Shown in pieces: positions 1 to 5,416 of a stretch of DNA of 7,647 nucleotides. The first letter of the stretch is position 1; each line of letters begins with the position of its first letter. A model generated the notes under the pieces. That model did not search any database, was not told the DNA's origin, and saw only the letters and a list, made by a program, of their open reading frames with translations. A program made the position numbers and the translations under genes. This DNA is from Jatrophihabitans sp. (GTDB lineage Bacteria; Actinomycetota; Actinomycetes; Mycobacteriales; Jatrophihabitantaceae), in NCBI GenBank assembly GCA_025966255.1, contig JAOPVG010000391.1, positions 1 to 7,647 on the forward strand. Reading direction: 5' to 3'.

Positions 1-307
1 GCGGCAGGTCGGCGATGCGGCGCAGCGTCCGATCAGTGGCGCCGACGAGTTCGGTCTGGATCTCGGCGAGCGTGCGTCCCTCGGCCTGCCGGCGCTTGAT
101 CGCGACCAACTGGAGCACGTGCCGCTCGCCGTAGAGCGAGGTGCGGCCGCGGTTGCCGCTCGGCCGGTCCAGTAGGCCGATCGTCGCGTACCAGCGGATG
201 GTGCGCTCGTCGGGCAGGTCGGTGACGCGGCGGTCGGCGCCGCGCACGTCGGCCGCGGACACCGCCGCTGCCGCGGTGGCCGCCAGCTCGCGGATCGTCA
301 GCTCCAT
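1..307 (-). CDS. MerR-family transcriptional regulator, C-terminus cut by window edge
   Basis: The first 102 codons of a leftward gene are present and the rest lies beyond the left edge. The product is a DNA-binding regulator of the MerR winged-helix type. The recognition part reads ERTIRWYATIGLL (about residues 34-46), followed by the wing with R54 and Y59 and then LQLVAIKRRQAEGRTLAEIQ (65-84), a typical MerR second helix pair. Between the first helix (LTIRELAAT) and RTIRWY there are about 20 extra residues compared with the compact MerR pattern. The effector-binding C-terminal part is not visible, so the inducer cannot be inferred. The ATG at 307 lacks a Shine-Dalgarno sequence but sits 6 nt behind a -10 hexamer, which suggests a leaderless mRNA. 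Two palindromic boxes on the promoter suggest autoregulation. The family call is firm; the regulated genes are unknown. Confidence 0.85.
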   Translation of the reverse strand, partial: MELTIRELAATAAAAVSAADVRGADRRVTDLPDERTIRWYATIGLLDRPSGNRGRTSLYGERHVLQLVAIKRRQAEGRTLAEIQTELVGATDRTLRRIADLP

Positions 308-342
308 GCACCGAATATGACACTGTCAGATAACACTGTCAA
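308..342 (-). promoter_or_regulatory. Leaderless promoter of the MerR gene
   Basis: Reading leftward, a perfect TTGACA -35 box (342-337) is followed by a 17-nt spacer and CATATT (319-314, four of six matches to TATAAT). Six nt later comes the ATG at 307. This places the transcription start at or next to the start codon. The boxes are seen directly; promoter activity is inferred. Confidence 0.6.
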
Positions 343-343
343 A
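318..343. promoter_or_regulatory. Tandem 13-bp operator boxes, probable MerR autoregulatory site
   Basis: Two adjacent 13-bp units lie at 318-330 (TGACACTGTCAGA) and 331-343 (TAACACTGTCAAA). The first contains TGACA-C-TGTCA, a perfect 5-bp inverted repeat around one base; the second has the same form with one change. The second box covers the -35 of the MerR promoter and the first fills most of the spacer up to the -10. MerR-family proteins characteristically bind between -35 and -10, so self-regulation is the simplest reading. The unit structure is visible; the identity of the binding protein is inferred. Confidence 0.55.
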
Positions 344-364
344 TAGCTATTCCTGACATCGCCA

Positions 365-431
365 CTGGTGGTTACTTGTGGGGAGTCGTGGTCAGCTACA
401 AGTGACCACCAGCGCGCGTTGAAGTGACCGC
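365..431. promoter_or_regulatory. Array of four GTGACCAC-type half-sites upstream of the ctaG-like gene
   Basis: An inverted repeat with 15-nt arms (365-379 and 398-412, 14 of 15 pairs, 18-nt loop) lies in the divergent spacer. Read as half-sites, there are two copies on the minus strand (GTGGTTAC at 368-375, GTGGTCAG at 388-395) and two on the plus strand (GTGACCAC at 402-409, GTGACCGC at 424-431), spaced 20 and 22 nt. No T-run follows, so a terminator is unlikely. A multi-site operator about 30-100 nt upstream of the ctaG-like start is the preferred reading. The binding protein is unknown. Confidence 0.45.
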
Positions 432-458
432 TGGCGGGCGGGGAGCCGGGGCGTCGCG

Positions 459-470
459 GATACTGGATGC
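459..470 (+). promoter_or_regulatory. Possible leaderless -10 element of the ctaG-like gene
   Basis: GATACT at 459-464 lies 6 nt before the ATG at 471, giving a predicted transcription start on or beside the start codon. No good -35 box lies 17 nt upstream, so the promoter may be weak or depend on an activator bound to the upstream half-sites. Confidence 0.4.
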
Positions 471-1619
471 ATGATTTTGCGGCGGGCACCCCGGCTGGCC
501 GTCGCCGCCTGGGCGATCGCCGCGGCGACCCTGCTCGCACTGGGCGCGGCCGTCTGGCATTACCTCGATTCGGGCCCGAGCGGACACGCGCATGCCGGCC
601 CGGGCATGGGCACCGCCGAGGCCTTGACGCGGGGGGGTTCGACGAGCCCACTGGAGCCGTTGTTCGGCGCGCCGCTGTTCACTGCCTGGCATCTCGACGC
701 CGTCGCGGTGGCGGTCCTGGTGCTGGTTGCCGCGGCCTACCTCACCGGGGTCGCGCTCGTGCCGCTGCGTTCGCCGGGACAGCGCTGGCCGCTGCGGCGC
801 ACGGTGTCCTTCCTCGCCGGGCTGGCGGTGTGTGCGGTGGCTACCAACGGCAGCATCGCCGTCTACGACCAGGTGTTGTTCACCGCCCACATGGCCGGGC
901 ACCTCGCGCTCGTCATGGTGGCGCCGGCCCTGCTCATGTGGGGCCGTCCGCTCGGACTCACCCTCGCCAGCGCGCCGCCGCAGCGCCGGGAGTGGCTCGA
1001 GCGGATCGTGCGAGGGCGGGTGCTGTCGGTACTGACCGCGCCGCCCGTCGCCCTGGCCGGGTACGCCGCGGTGATCGTCGGAAGCCACCTGACCGGCCTG
1101 ATGGACACCGTCATGAGAAACACCTGGGCCGGCCAGCTGGAGCATCTCGTCTACGTCCTGGCCGGCTGCCAGTTCTTCGCTCTGGTGGTGGGGGACGAGC
1201 CGATCCGTTGGCGGCTGGCCTCGCCGGCGCGCTGGCTGTTGCTGGCGATCGCGATGGCCGTCGACACGTTCACCGGCATCGTGCTCATGCAGGGCACGCA
1301 CGCCGTGGCGATGCTGCCGTCCGGGCTCGGTGTCGACACGCTCTCGGACACCCGTACCGGCGGCGCGATCATGTGGTTCGGCGGAGACGCCATCATGGCC
1401 GCGATCATGGTCGGCCTCGTGGTGGGCTGGCTGCGCAAGGTCGACACCGCTGCGCCGGAGCAGGGTTGGCTGGAGCAAGCGCGACGAGCGACGTTCAGCG
1501 CCCACACCGGCTCGTCCGACGACGAAGGCGCGCGGATCGACGACGACGACGCCGCGCGCACCGCGTACAACGACTGGCTGGCGAAGCTGGAAGCGCAACC
1601 GGCGAAGTTTGAAAGATGA
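471..1619 (+). CDS. CtaG-type (caa3_CtaG family) cytochrome c oxidase assembly membrane protein
   Basis: This 382-residue integral membrane protein resembles the caa3_CtaG family, which is linked to assembly and copper loading of cytochrome c oxidase in Gram-positive bacteria. About eight hydrophobic segments are visible, near residues 8-30, 75-98, 111-131, 136-157, 186-206, 221-243, 252-274 and 297-321. Histidines at or near segment ends (H74, H140, H144, H206, H225, H277), including the motif HMAGHL, are plausible metal or structural residues. The last 60 residues form a hydrophilic acidic tail with DDDD at 357-360 and end in a short amphipathic stretch (AYNDWLAKLEA). The ATG at 471 is chosen because an ATG at 467 is in another frame and GATACT lies just upstream. 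The gene faces an Lrp/AsnC gene convergently. The family call is good; the exact assembly step is not known from sequence. Confidence 0.82.
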   Translation: MILRRAPRLAVAAWAIAAATLLALGAAVWHYLDSGPSGHAHAGPGMGTAEALTRGGSTSPLEPLFGAPLFTAWHLDAVAVAVLVLVAAAYLTGVALVPLRSPGQRWPLRRTVSFLAGLAVCAVATNGSIAVYDQVLFTAHMAGHLALVMVAPALLMWGRPLGLTLASAPPQRREWLERIVRGRVLSVLTAPPVALAGYAAVIVGSHLTGLMDTVMRNTWAGQLEHLVYVLAGCQFFALVVGDEPIRWRLASPARWLLLAIAMAVDTFTGIVLMQGTHAVAMLPSGLGVDTLSDTRTGGAIMWFGGDAIMAAIMVGLVVGWLRKVDTAAPEQGWLEQARRATFSAHTGSSDDEGARIDDDDAARTAYNDWLAKLEAQPAKFER

Positions 1620-1636
1620 CCACCGACGCGATGAGC

Positions 1637-1667
1637 GCTCGCGCGAAGAGCCCGCCGCCGCGCGAGC
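1637..1667. terminator. GC-rich 9-bp hairpin after the ctaG-like gene
   Basis: GCTCGCGCG (1637-1645) and CGCGCGAGC (1659-1667) form a perfect 9-bp stem with a 13-nt loop, 17 nt past the stop codon at 1619. No T-run follows, which is common for actinobacterial 3' hairpins. It may terminate transcription or protect the 3' end. Confidence 0.45.
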
Positions 1668-1718
1668 TTGGGTGCAGGAGCGCGGGACCGCCGCGAGCGA
1701 GCGGGTGGGTCGGACAAG

Positions 1719-1735
1719 ATCCGCCTTCGGCGGAT
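1719..1735. terminator. Short hairpin between convergent genes, possible bidirectional terminator
   Basis: ATCCGCC-TTC-GGCGGAT is a perfect 7-bp stem with a 3-nt loop. It lies 8 nt past the stop of the leftward Lrp/AsnC gene and about 100 nt past the stop of the rightward ctaG-like gene, so it can serve both transcripts. T-runs are short or absent. Confidence 0.5.
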
Positions 1736-1743
1736 AAGAACGC

Positions 1744-2022
1744 CTACTCGATGCCGATCGAGAACGTCGACTCGAGGTCGTGCCGCGAATAGGCGCGGAA
1801 CGCAATGTGCGTGTCGGTGTGCACCACGCCCGGCACCTTGGACAACTTCCCGGCAATGACGTCGGCGATCGCCTCGAACTCGCGCACCCGCACAACCGCG
1901 ATCAGATCGACGTCACCGGCCACCGAATAGACCTCGCTGACGCCGTCCAAGCCGGCGATGGCCTCGGCCACCTCGGGGATCTTGTCGGCCTCGACGGCAA
2001 TCATCACGATCGCTGTGATCAT
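1744..2022 (-). CDS. Stand-alone Lrp/AsnC ligand-binding (RAM) domain protein
   Basis: The 92-residue product consists only of the Lrp/AsnC effector-binding (RAM) fold: a first strand ITAIVMIAVE, a helix (IPEVAEAIAGL), then VSEVYSVAGDVDLIAVVRV with the family GxxDL turn (G36-L40). The C-terminus THIAFRAYSRHDLESTFSIG is highly typical of actinobacterial homologues. The N-terminal helix-turn-helix of full Lrp proteins is absent, and no upstream in-frame sequence codes for one, so direct DNA binding is unlikely. Stand-alone RAM proteins are thought to bind amino acids and form oligomers, possibly modulating partners. The ATG at 2022 is preceded by TAGGGT ending 7 nt upstream. The gene lies 27 nt downstream of the exonuclease fusion on the same strand, so it may be read from its own promoter, by read-through, or both. 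Confidence 0.85.
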   Translation of the reverse strand: MITAIVMIAVEADKIPEVAEAIAGLDGVSEVYSVAGDVDLIAVVRVREFEAIADVIAGKLSKVPGVVHTDTHIAFRAYSRHDLESTFSIGIE

Positions 2023-2035
2023 GCGAGGAACCCTA
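2023..2035 (-). promoter_or_regulatory. Possible leaderless -10 element of the Lrp/AsnC gene
   Basis: Reading leftward, TAGGGT (2035-2030) fits the TAnnnT actinobacterial -10 pattern and ends 7 nt before the ATG at 2022. No clear Shine-Dalgarno sequence is present. A short leader of 0-1 nt is inferred. The element lies inside the 27-nt gap after the upstream gene. Confidence 0.4.
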
Positions 2036-2049
2036 GCGCGGCGGCCGGG

Positions 2050-3801
2050 TCAGGCCGAGGCCCGCGCCGGACGCGCGAGGACCTGGAGCCGGCGGCGGTC
2101 GGCGAAGGGATTGGCGGCGTCGCGCGCACCGGAGCCGAGGTAGGTGCGGAGCCGTCCGGCGCCGAAGGCCGGCATCATCCACGGGTCGCTGGCGTCGGCC
2201 AGTCGGGTGCCCGGTTCCTCGAGCCAGCGCAGGATGCACTCCGTCTCTTCGGCGAGCGGGACGTGGCTCTCGTCGACGACATCGGCCGTGGCCCGCAGCG
2301 CCTCGATGACCGGCCAGGGCGGGACCCCGCGCGGGGCGTGCCCGGCTGCGGCGAGCCGACCGGCCCGGATCACCGACAGGTCCCACCCGCCGTCGCCGTC
2401 GGGGCGGGCGCCGACGAGTTCGGCGACCGCCTGCAGGGACGACAGCCGTTGCATGCGCGCACATGCCCGCACCACGGTGGTGATGCGGTCGCGGATGACG
2501 CCCGCCTGCTCGTAGCGCTGTGCCTCGGACAGCGCAACGATCTTGCGCTCGAGCGGGTCGACGAGCGGTCGCACATCGCCCGTCCAGGCCGCGGCCACCA
2601 GCCCGACAAGGGCGGCGTACTTCTGCGCGCTCATCCCGCCTTCGCACGGCGCGCCGCAGCGGCCTATGCCGGCGAGCACACACGCCGCCCGGACGGCCCG
2701 GCGCAGGGAGAGACGGTCGCTGCATTGCCGCAGGGGCACGGCGTCGTGGATGGCGTCCCGCACCACCTCGGCCTGCCGCTGCGTGCGCAGCGGACCCAGA
2801 TAGGACGCGCCGTCAGAGCGGACCTCCCGCACCACCGACAGCCGCGGAAACGGCTCGACGGTGAGCTTGAGCCAGACGGAACGCTCGGGGAACTTCGAGC
2901 GGCGGTTGTACCGCGGCTTGTGCGCGGCGATGAGCCGAAGTTCGCGGACCTGGGCCTCGAGGGCGTGCGCGCATTCGATGGGATCGACGCGTTCGGCCAG
3001 CCCCACCATCTCGCCCATGCGGCTGCGCGTCTCGCTCGCGACGAAGTACTGGCGGACGCGGGAGCGCAGGTTGCGGCTGGTGCCGACGTAGAGGGGACGA
3101 CCCTGCGCATCGCGGAAGATGTAGACGCCGGGCCGGGCGGGCAGGCCGTCGGCGAGGTGGCGCTTGCGGCGCTGCGCATCGGATACCTGCGCAGTGAACG
3201 AGCGCAGCTCGGGCAGTGAGTGCACGCCGAGGTTGCCGAGGCGGCCGATCAGTCCGTGCAGCACGTCGACGGTAGCCCGGGCGTCCTCGAGGGCACGGTG
3301 GTTCGGCGTCGTCGCGGCGTGGAAGAACGGGGCAAGCGTGCCGAGCTTGCAGTTGGGCACTTCGTCCCGGGTGAGCACCCGACGGGCCAACACTGCGGTG
3401 TCGACGACGGCGAACGCCGGCCACGGCAGGGCCAGCTGCGCACACGCGGCCTTGAGGAACCCGACGTCGAACGGTGCGTTGTGCGCAACCAGCACGCTGC
3501 CACGGGCGAACTCGAGGAAGGACGGCACGGCGACGGCGATGGTCGGCGCCGTGCACACCATCGAATCGGTGATCCCGGTGAGCACGCTCACGAACGGAGT
3601 GATGGCCATCTGCGGGTTCACCAGAGTCTGGAATTCGCCGAGGACCTCGCCCCCGCATACCTTCACCGCCCCGACTTCGGTGATCGCGTCACCGTTGGCC
3701 GCGCCCCCCGTGGTTTCGAGGTCGACCACGACGAACGTCGTCGCGTGCAGCGGCTCGCCCAGGGAGTCCAGGCTCAGCTGCTGGTGCGGTGCCGACGTCA
3801 T
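2050..3801 (-). CDS. DEDDh exonuclease / GIY-YIG / UvrC-like fusion protein
   Basis: The product has 583 residues. The N-terminal 190 residues form a DnaQ-like 3'-5' exonuclease: D27-x-E29 (VVDLETTG), D112 (HNAPFD) and H168...D173 (HRALEDA) complete the DEDDh set. A GIY-YIG nuclease domain follows, with GVY at 225-227, YVG at 238-240, arginines at 246-250 and the probable catalytic E287 in RELRLIAAHKPRYN. A UvrC-like region carries YLGPLRT (334-340) and cysteines C360, C374, C382 and C386, then a UVR-like helix pair (about 416-445) of the sort that contacts UvrB. The RNase H-like half of true UvrC is missing, so any incision is probably one-sided, as in Cho. From memory this architecture is conserved in Actinobacteria (M. 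tuberculosis Rv2191). A role in DNA repair is likely; the substrate is not defined. All expected catalytic residues are present. The ATG at 3801 has a -10 hexamer just upstream. Confidence 0.9.
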   Translation of the reverse strand: MTSAPHQQLSLDSLGEPLHATTFVVVDLETTGGAANGDAITEVGAVKVCGGEVLGEFQTLVNPQMAITPFVSVLTGITDSMVCTAPTIAVAVPSFLEFARGSVLVAHNAPFDVGFLKAACAQLALPWPAFAVVDTAVLARRVLTRDEVPNCKLGTLAPFFHAATTPNHRALEDARATVDVLHGLIGRLGNLGVHSLPELRSFTAQVSDAQRRKRHLADGLPARPGVYIFRDAQGRPLYVGTSRNLRSRVRQYFVASETRSRMGEMVGLAERVDPIECAHALEAQVRELRLIAAHKPRYNRRSKFPERSVWLKLTVEPFPRLSVVREVRSDGASYLGPLRTQRQAEVVRDAIHDAVPLRQCSDRLSLRRAVRAACVLAGIGRCGAPCEGGMSAQKYAALVGLVAAAWTGDVRPLVDPLERKIVALSEAQRYEQAGVIRDRITTVVRACARMQRLSSLQAVAELVGARPDGDGGWDLSVIRAGRLAAAGHAPRGVPPWPVIEALRATADVVDESHVPLAEETECILRWLEEPGTRLADASDPWMMPAFGAGRLRTYLGSGARDAANPFADRRRLQVLARPARASA

Positions 3802-3813
3802 GACCGCAAGTTA
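3802..3813 (-). promoter_or_regulatory. Probable leaderless -10 element of the exonuclease fusion gene
   Basis: Reading leftward, TAACTT (3813-3808) fits TAnnnT, followed by six nt (GCGGTC) and the ATG at 3801. No Shine-Dalgarno sequence and no good -35 box are visible. Confidence 0.5.
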
Positions 3814-3860
3814 GGCCGGGGGTCCGACGAAACTGCGCAGACGCGCCCACATCGCGGTCG

Positions 3861-3872
3861 TACGCTGCGGAT
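3861..3872 (+). promoter_or_regulatory. Possible -10 element serving the mini-ORF/NYN leader
   Basis: TACGCT (3861-3866) fits TAnnnT. Six nt later comes GTG at 3873, the first codon of a short repeat-encoded reading frame. The geometry matches the other gene starts in this window, so transcripts probably begin at or near 3873. The -35 region is poor. Confidence 0.4.
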
Positions 3873-3947
3873 GTGAGCGAGCGGAGCGAGCGAACCGTGG
3901 GCATGGGCCTTCGGCGGCCGGTTGCAGCGAAGCGAGACCGGTCGTGA
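3873..3947 (+). other. Leader mini-ORF A, 24 codons
   Basis: GTG at 3873 opens a 24-residue frame (VSERSERTVGMGLRRPVA and six more residues) closed by TGA at 3945-3947. It lies 6 nt behind a TACGCT hexamer. Its stop overlaps the GTG of mini-ORF B in a GTGA junction (3944-3947). Composition follows the repeat, so any function is more likely in translation coupling than in the peptide itself. Expression is unproven. Confidence 0.3.
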
Positions 3948-3986
3948 GCGAGCGAAGCGAGCGAACCGTGGGCATGGGCCTTCGGC
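3873..3986 (+). repeat. Duplicated 43-bp intergenic repeat with a 28-nt spacer
   Basis: Two 43-bp copies at 3873-3915 and 3944-3986 match at 42 of 43 positions (G at 3884 versus A at 3955), with a period of 71 nt. Each begins GTGAGCGAGCG, continues AGCGAGCGAACC and ends GGGCATGGGCCTTCGGC, which can form a small GCC-TTC-GGC hairpin. The 28-nt spacer has CCGGT/ACCGG arms (3918-3922, 3937-3941) around another GCGAAGCGAG. The near-identity suggests recent duplication or insertion. Related GAGCGAGCGA motifs occur at other gene ends in the window. The origin of the repeat is unknown. Confidence 0.8.
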
Positions 3987-3991
3987 CGTGA
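3944..3991 (+). other. Leader mini-ORF B, 15 codons
   Basis: GTG at 3944 opens a 15-residue frame (VSERSERTVGMGLRP) closed by TGA at 3989-3991. Both ends form GTGA junctions: the start overlaps the stop of mini-ORF A, and the stop overlaps the GTG at 3988 that fits as the start of the NYN gene. The arrangement would allow termination-reinitiation coupling. Expression is unproven. Confidence 0.3.
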
Positions 3992-5289
3992 GCGAAGAGC
4001 CAATGGACGATGGCGCCGAGGTGGCGCTCGTCGAGGCTGCGCGCCAACAGCTCATCGGGCTTGCCGCCGAGGTCATCGGTCGCCTGCCCGCCGATGAGAT
4101 CCCGTCGAGTCTGCGGGCCATCGCCCGGTTCGCCCCGACGAAGCGGCAGCGCCTCGGCGGTGTCGCCCTCGCGTCCGCGCTCGACGCGGATGCCGCCTTC
4201 CGGGCGAAGGTGGCCGAAACCGTCACTGCCGCCTCACCCGATCTGGTGTCCGCGGTCCGTGAGGGCACGTCCACGGCGGCGGCCGACCCGCTCGACGTCG
4301 CCGTCGTGGCTTATCTCACTCGCCCCGAGGGCTGGGAGGCCGTCCTGGCCCAAGCGAACCGACGGTGGAGTGCCGAACGAGACGCAGGCGCGGCGTCGAA
4401 CGACGAACTCATCCGACTTCGCACCGAACTCGCCGAGCTGCGCGCCCGCGCGCGGGCCGAACCGGCCCGGCTGCGCGATGCCGTCGCCGCGGCCGGTGCG
4501 GAGGTCGAGACCGAACTCGCCAACCTGCGCCGCACCCTGCGCGACCGCACGCGCGACCTCCGCGGTGCCGAGCGGCAGCGCGACGAAGCGCTCGCATCCG
4601 AGGCCGATCTGCGCGCGCGAATGGACAAGGAGGCCGCCGCGCACGAGTCGGAGGTACGGCGATTGCGAGGCCGCACCGTCGAGCTCGAGCGGGCCGCGGA
4701 GGCCGCGCGGCGCGGGCTACGGGCCGAGCGCGACGTCGATGACGCTCGACTGTGGCTGCTGGTCGACACGTTGGTGCAAGCCGCCGCCGGCGTGCGACGG
4801 GAGTTGTCCCTGTCGGCTCCGTCGCTGCGCCCGGCGGACGCCGTCGCCTCGGCCGGCGCCGAAGCCTCTGCGCGCAGCGCGCAGGACCCGGCCGCGCTGG
4901 ATCGCCTGCTCGCCCTGCCGAACGTCCATGTCGTGATCGACGGCTACAACGTCACCAAGACGGGCTATCCGGACCTGTCGCTCGCCGAGCAGCGCACACG
5001 ACTCATCGGCGCACTGGCGCCGCTGGCCGCGCAGTGCGGAGCGGAAGTCACCGTGGCCTTCGACGGCGGCGCCAAGCCGCCGGTGCAGCCGCCGGCGCCG
5101 CGCGGGGTTCGCGTGCTGTTCAGTGCGCCGGACGAGATCGCCGACGACCTCATCCGGCGACTGGTGGCCGGCGAACCAGCCGGGCGACCCGTCGTGGTGG
5201 TGACCAGCGATCGCCAGGTGATCAGTGACACCGGCCGCAACGGCGCGTGGTCCGTGCCGTCCGCCGTGCTGCTGGCCCGGCTGAGCTGA
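3988..5289 (+). CDS. Coiled-coil NYN-domain protein (PIN-like nuclease candidate)
   Basis: Numbered from GTG 3988, the 433-residue product has three parts. An N-terminal helical segment (about 12-75) contains LPADEIPSSLRAIARFAPTK, a pattern I associate with actinobacterial NYN proteins. A long charged coiled coil spans about 130-250. The C-terminal NYN domain (about 310-433) includes HVVIDGYNVTK with D318 and N321, VAFDGG with D359, SAPDEIADDLI with D382, D386 and D387, and VVTSDRQV with D408. These acidic positions suit a metal-dependent PIN-like RNase, and the YacP/Rae1 group shares this fold. The substrate is unknown. GTG 3988 is preferred because it forms a GTGA junction with the preceding mini-ORF. 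ATG 4003 (428 residues) is the main alternative. An extension back to 3922 would translate repeat sequence and is unlikely. The gene is divergent from the exonuclease fusion. Confidence 0.8.
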   Translation: MSEEPMDDGAEVALVEAARQQLIGLAAEVIGRLPADEIPSSLRAIARFAPTKRQRLGGVALASALDADAAFRAKVAETVTAASPDLVSAVREGTSTAAADPLDVAVVAYLTRPEGWEAVLAQANRRWSAERDAGAASNDELIRLRTELAELRARARAEPARLRDAVAAAGAEVETELANLRRTLRDRTRDLRGAERQRDEALASEADLRARMDKEAAAHESEVRRLRGRTVELERAAEAARRGLRAERDVDDARLWLLVDTLVQAAAGVRRELSLSAPSLRPADAVASAGAEASARSAQDPAALDRLLALPNVHVVIDGYNVTKTGYPDLSLAEQRTRLIGALAPLAAQCGAEVTVAFDGGAKPPVQPPAPRGVRVLFSAPDEIADDLIRRLVAGEPAGRPVVVVTSDRQVISDTGRNGAWSVPSAVLLARLS

Positions 5290-5364
5290 CGCGGTCGAGC
5301 TGACGAAGTCGAGCTGAACGTGGCTGAGCAGACCCGGTCGAGCTGACGTAGCGAGCGAAACTGT
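5283..5364 (+). repeat. Degenerate 14-bp tandem repeat at the end of the NYN gene
   Basis: GAGCTGA recurs at 5283-5289, 5297-5303, 5311-5317 and 5340-5346, with spacings of 14, 14 and 29 nt. The first copy contains the NYN stop codon. The clearest units read GAGCTGACGNNGTC, and the 29-nt interval looks like two decayed units. The array ends in TGACGTAGCGAGCGAAACTGT (5344-5364), which recurs after the next gene. No reading frame is evident. Confidence 0.65.
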
Positions 5365-5377
5365 CGGACGCCGTTCC

Positions 5378-5383
5378 TAGCGT
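5378..5383 (+). promoter_or_regulatory. Weak candidate -10 element upstream of the small CxxC gene
   Basis: TAGCGT fits TAnnnT and would start a transcript near 5390, giving a leader of about 58 nt. No -35 box of note is visible 17 nt upstream. The gene may instead be co-transcribed with the NYN gene. Confidence 0.25.
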
Positions 5384-5416
5384 GCACGACGAGCCGGGAC
5401 AACCGGCCCCCGCTGT

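Noticed and set aside
365..412. Inverted repeat considered as a transcription terminator
   Set aside because: It lies between two divergent gene starts and has no T-run; an operator explains it better.
467..1612. Overlapping plus-strand frame starting at ATG 467
   Set aside because: Alternative frame of the ctaG-like gene with Arg-rich composition; the frame from 471 gives ordered transmembrane segments and a family match.
396..1895. Long open frame on the minus strand opposite the ctaG-like gene (499 codons)
   Set aside because: Arg/His/Gly-rich low-complexity translation with no recognisable family; it is the antisense shadow of a clear membrane protein in high-GC DNA and would cross the hairpins.
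1744..2022. Lrp/AsnC protein considered as a truncated full-length regulator
   Set aside because: The RAM-only form is a known compact family with the conserved C-terminus intact, and no helix-turn-helix remnant is found in the 27 nt upstream or in the preceding gene's end.
1780..3219. Plus-strand frame of 479 codons opposite Lrp/AsnC and the exonuclease fusion
   Set aside because: It runs through two well-supported minus-strand genes and lacks family motifs; a high-GC shadow.
3873..3986. Repeat pair considered as a CRISPR fragment
   Set aside because: Only two repeats, a GC-rich hairpin spacer, no leader and no cas genes; the repeat also has internal GAGCGAGCG periodicity.
3922..3987. N-terminal extension of the NYN protein to a start at 3922
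   Set aside because: The added residues are translated from the repeat; GTG 3988 or ATG 4003 fits the conserved helical start better.
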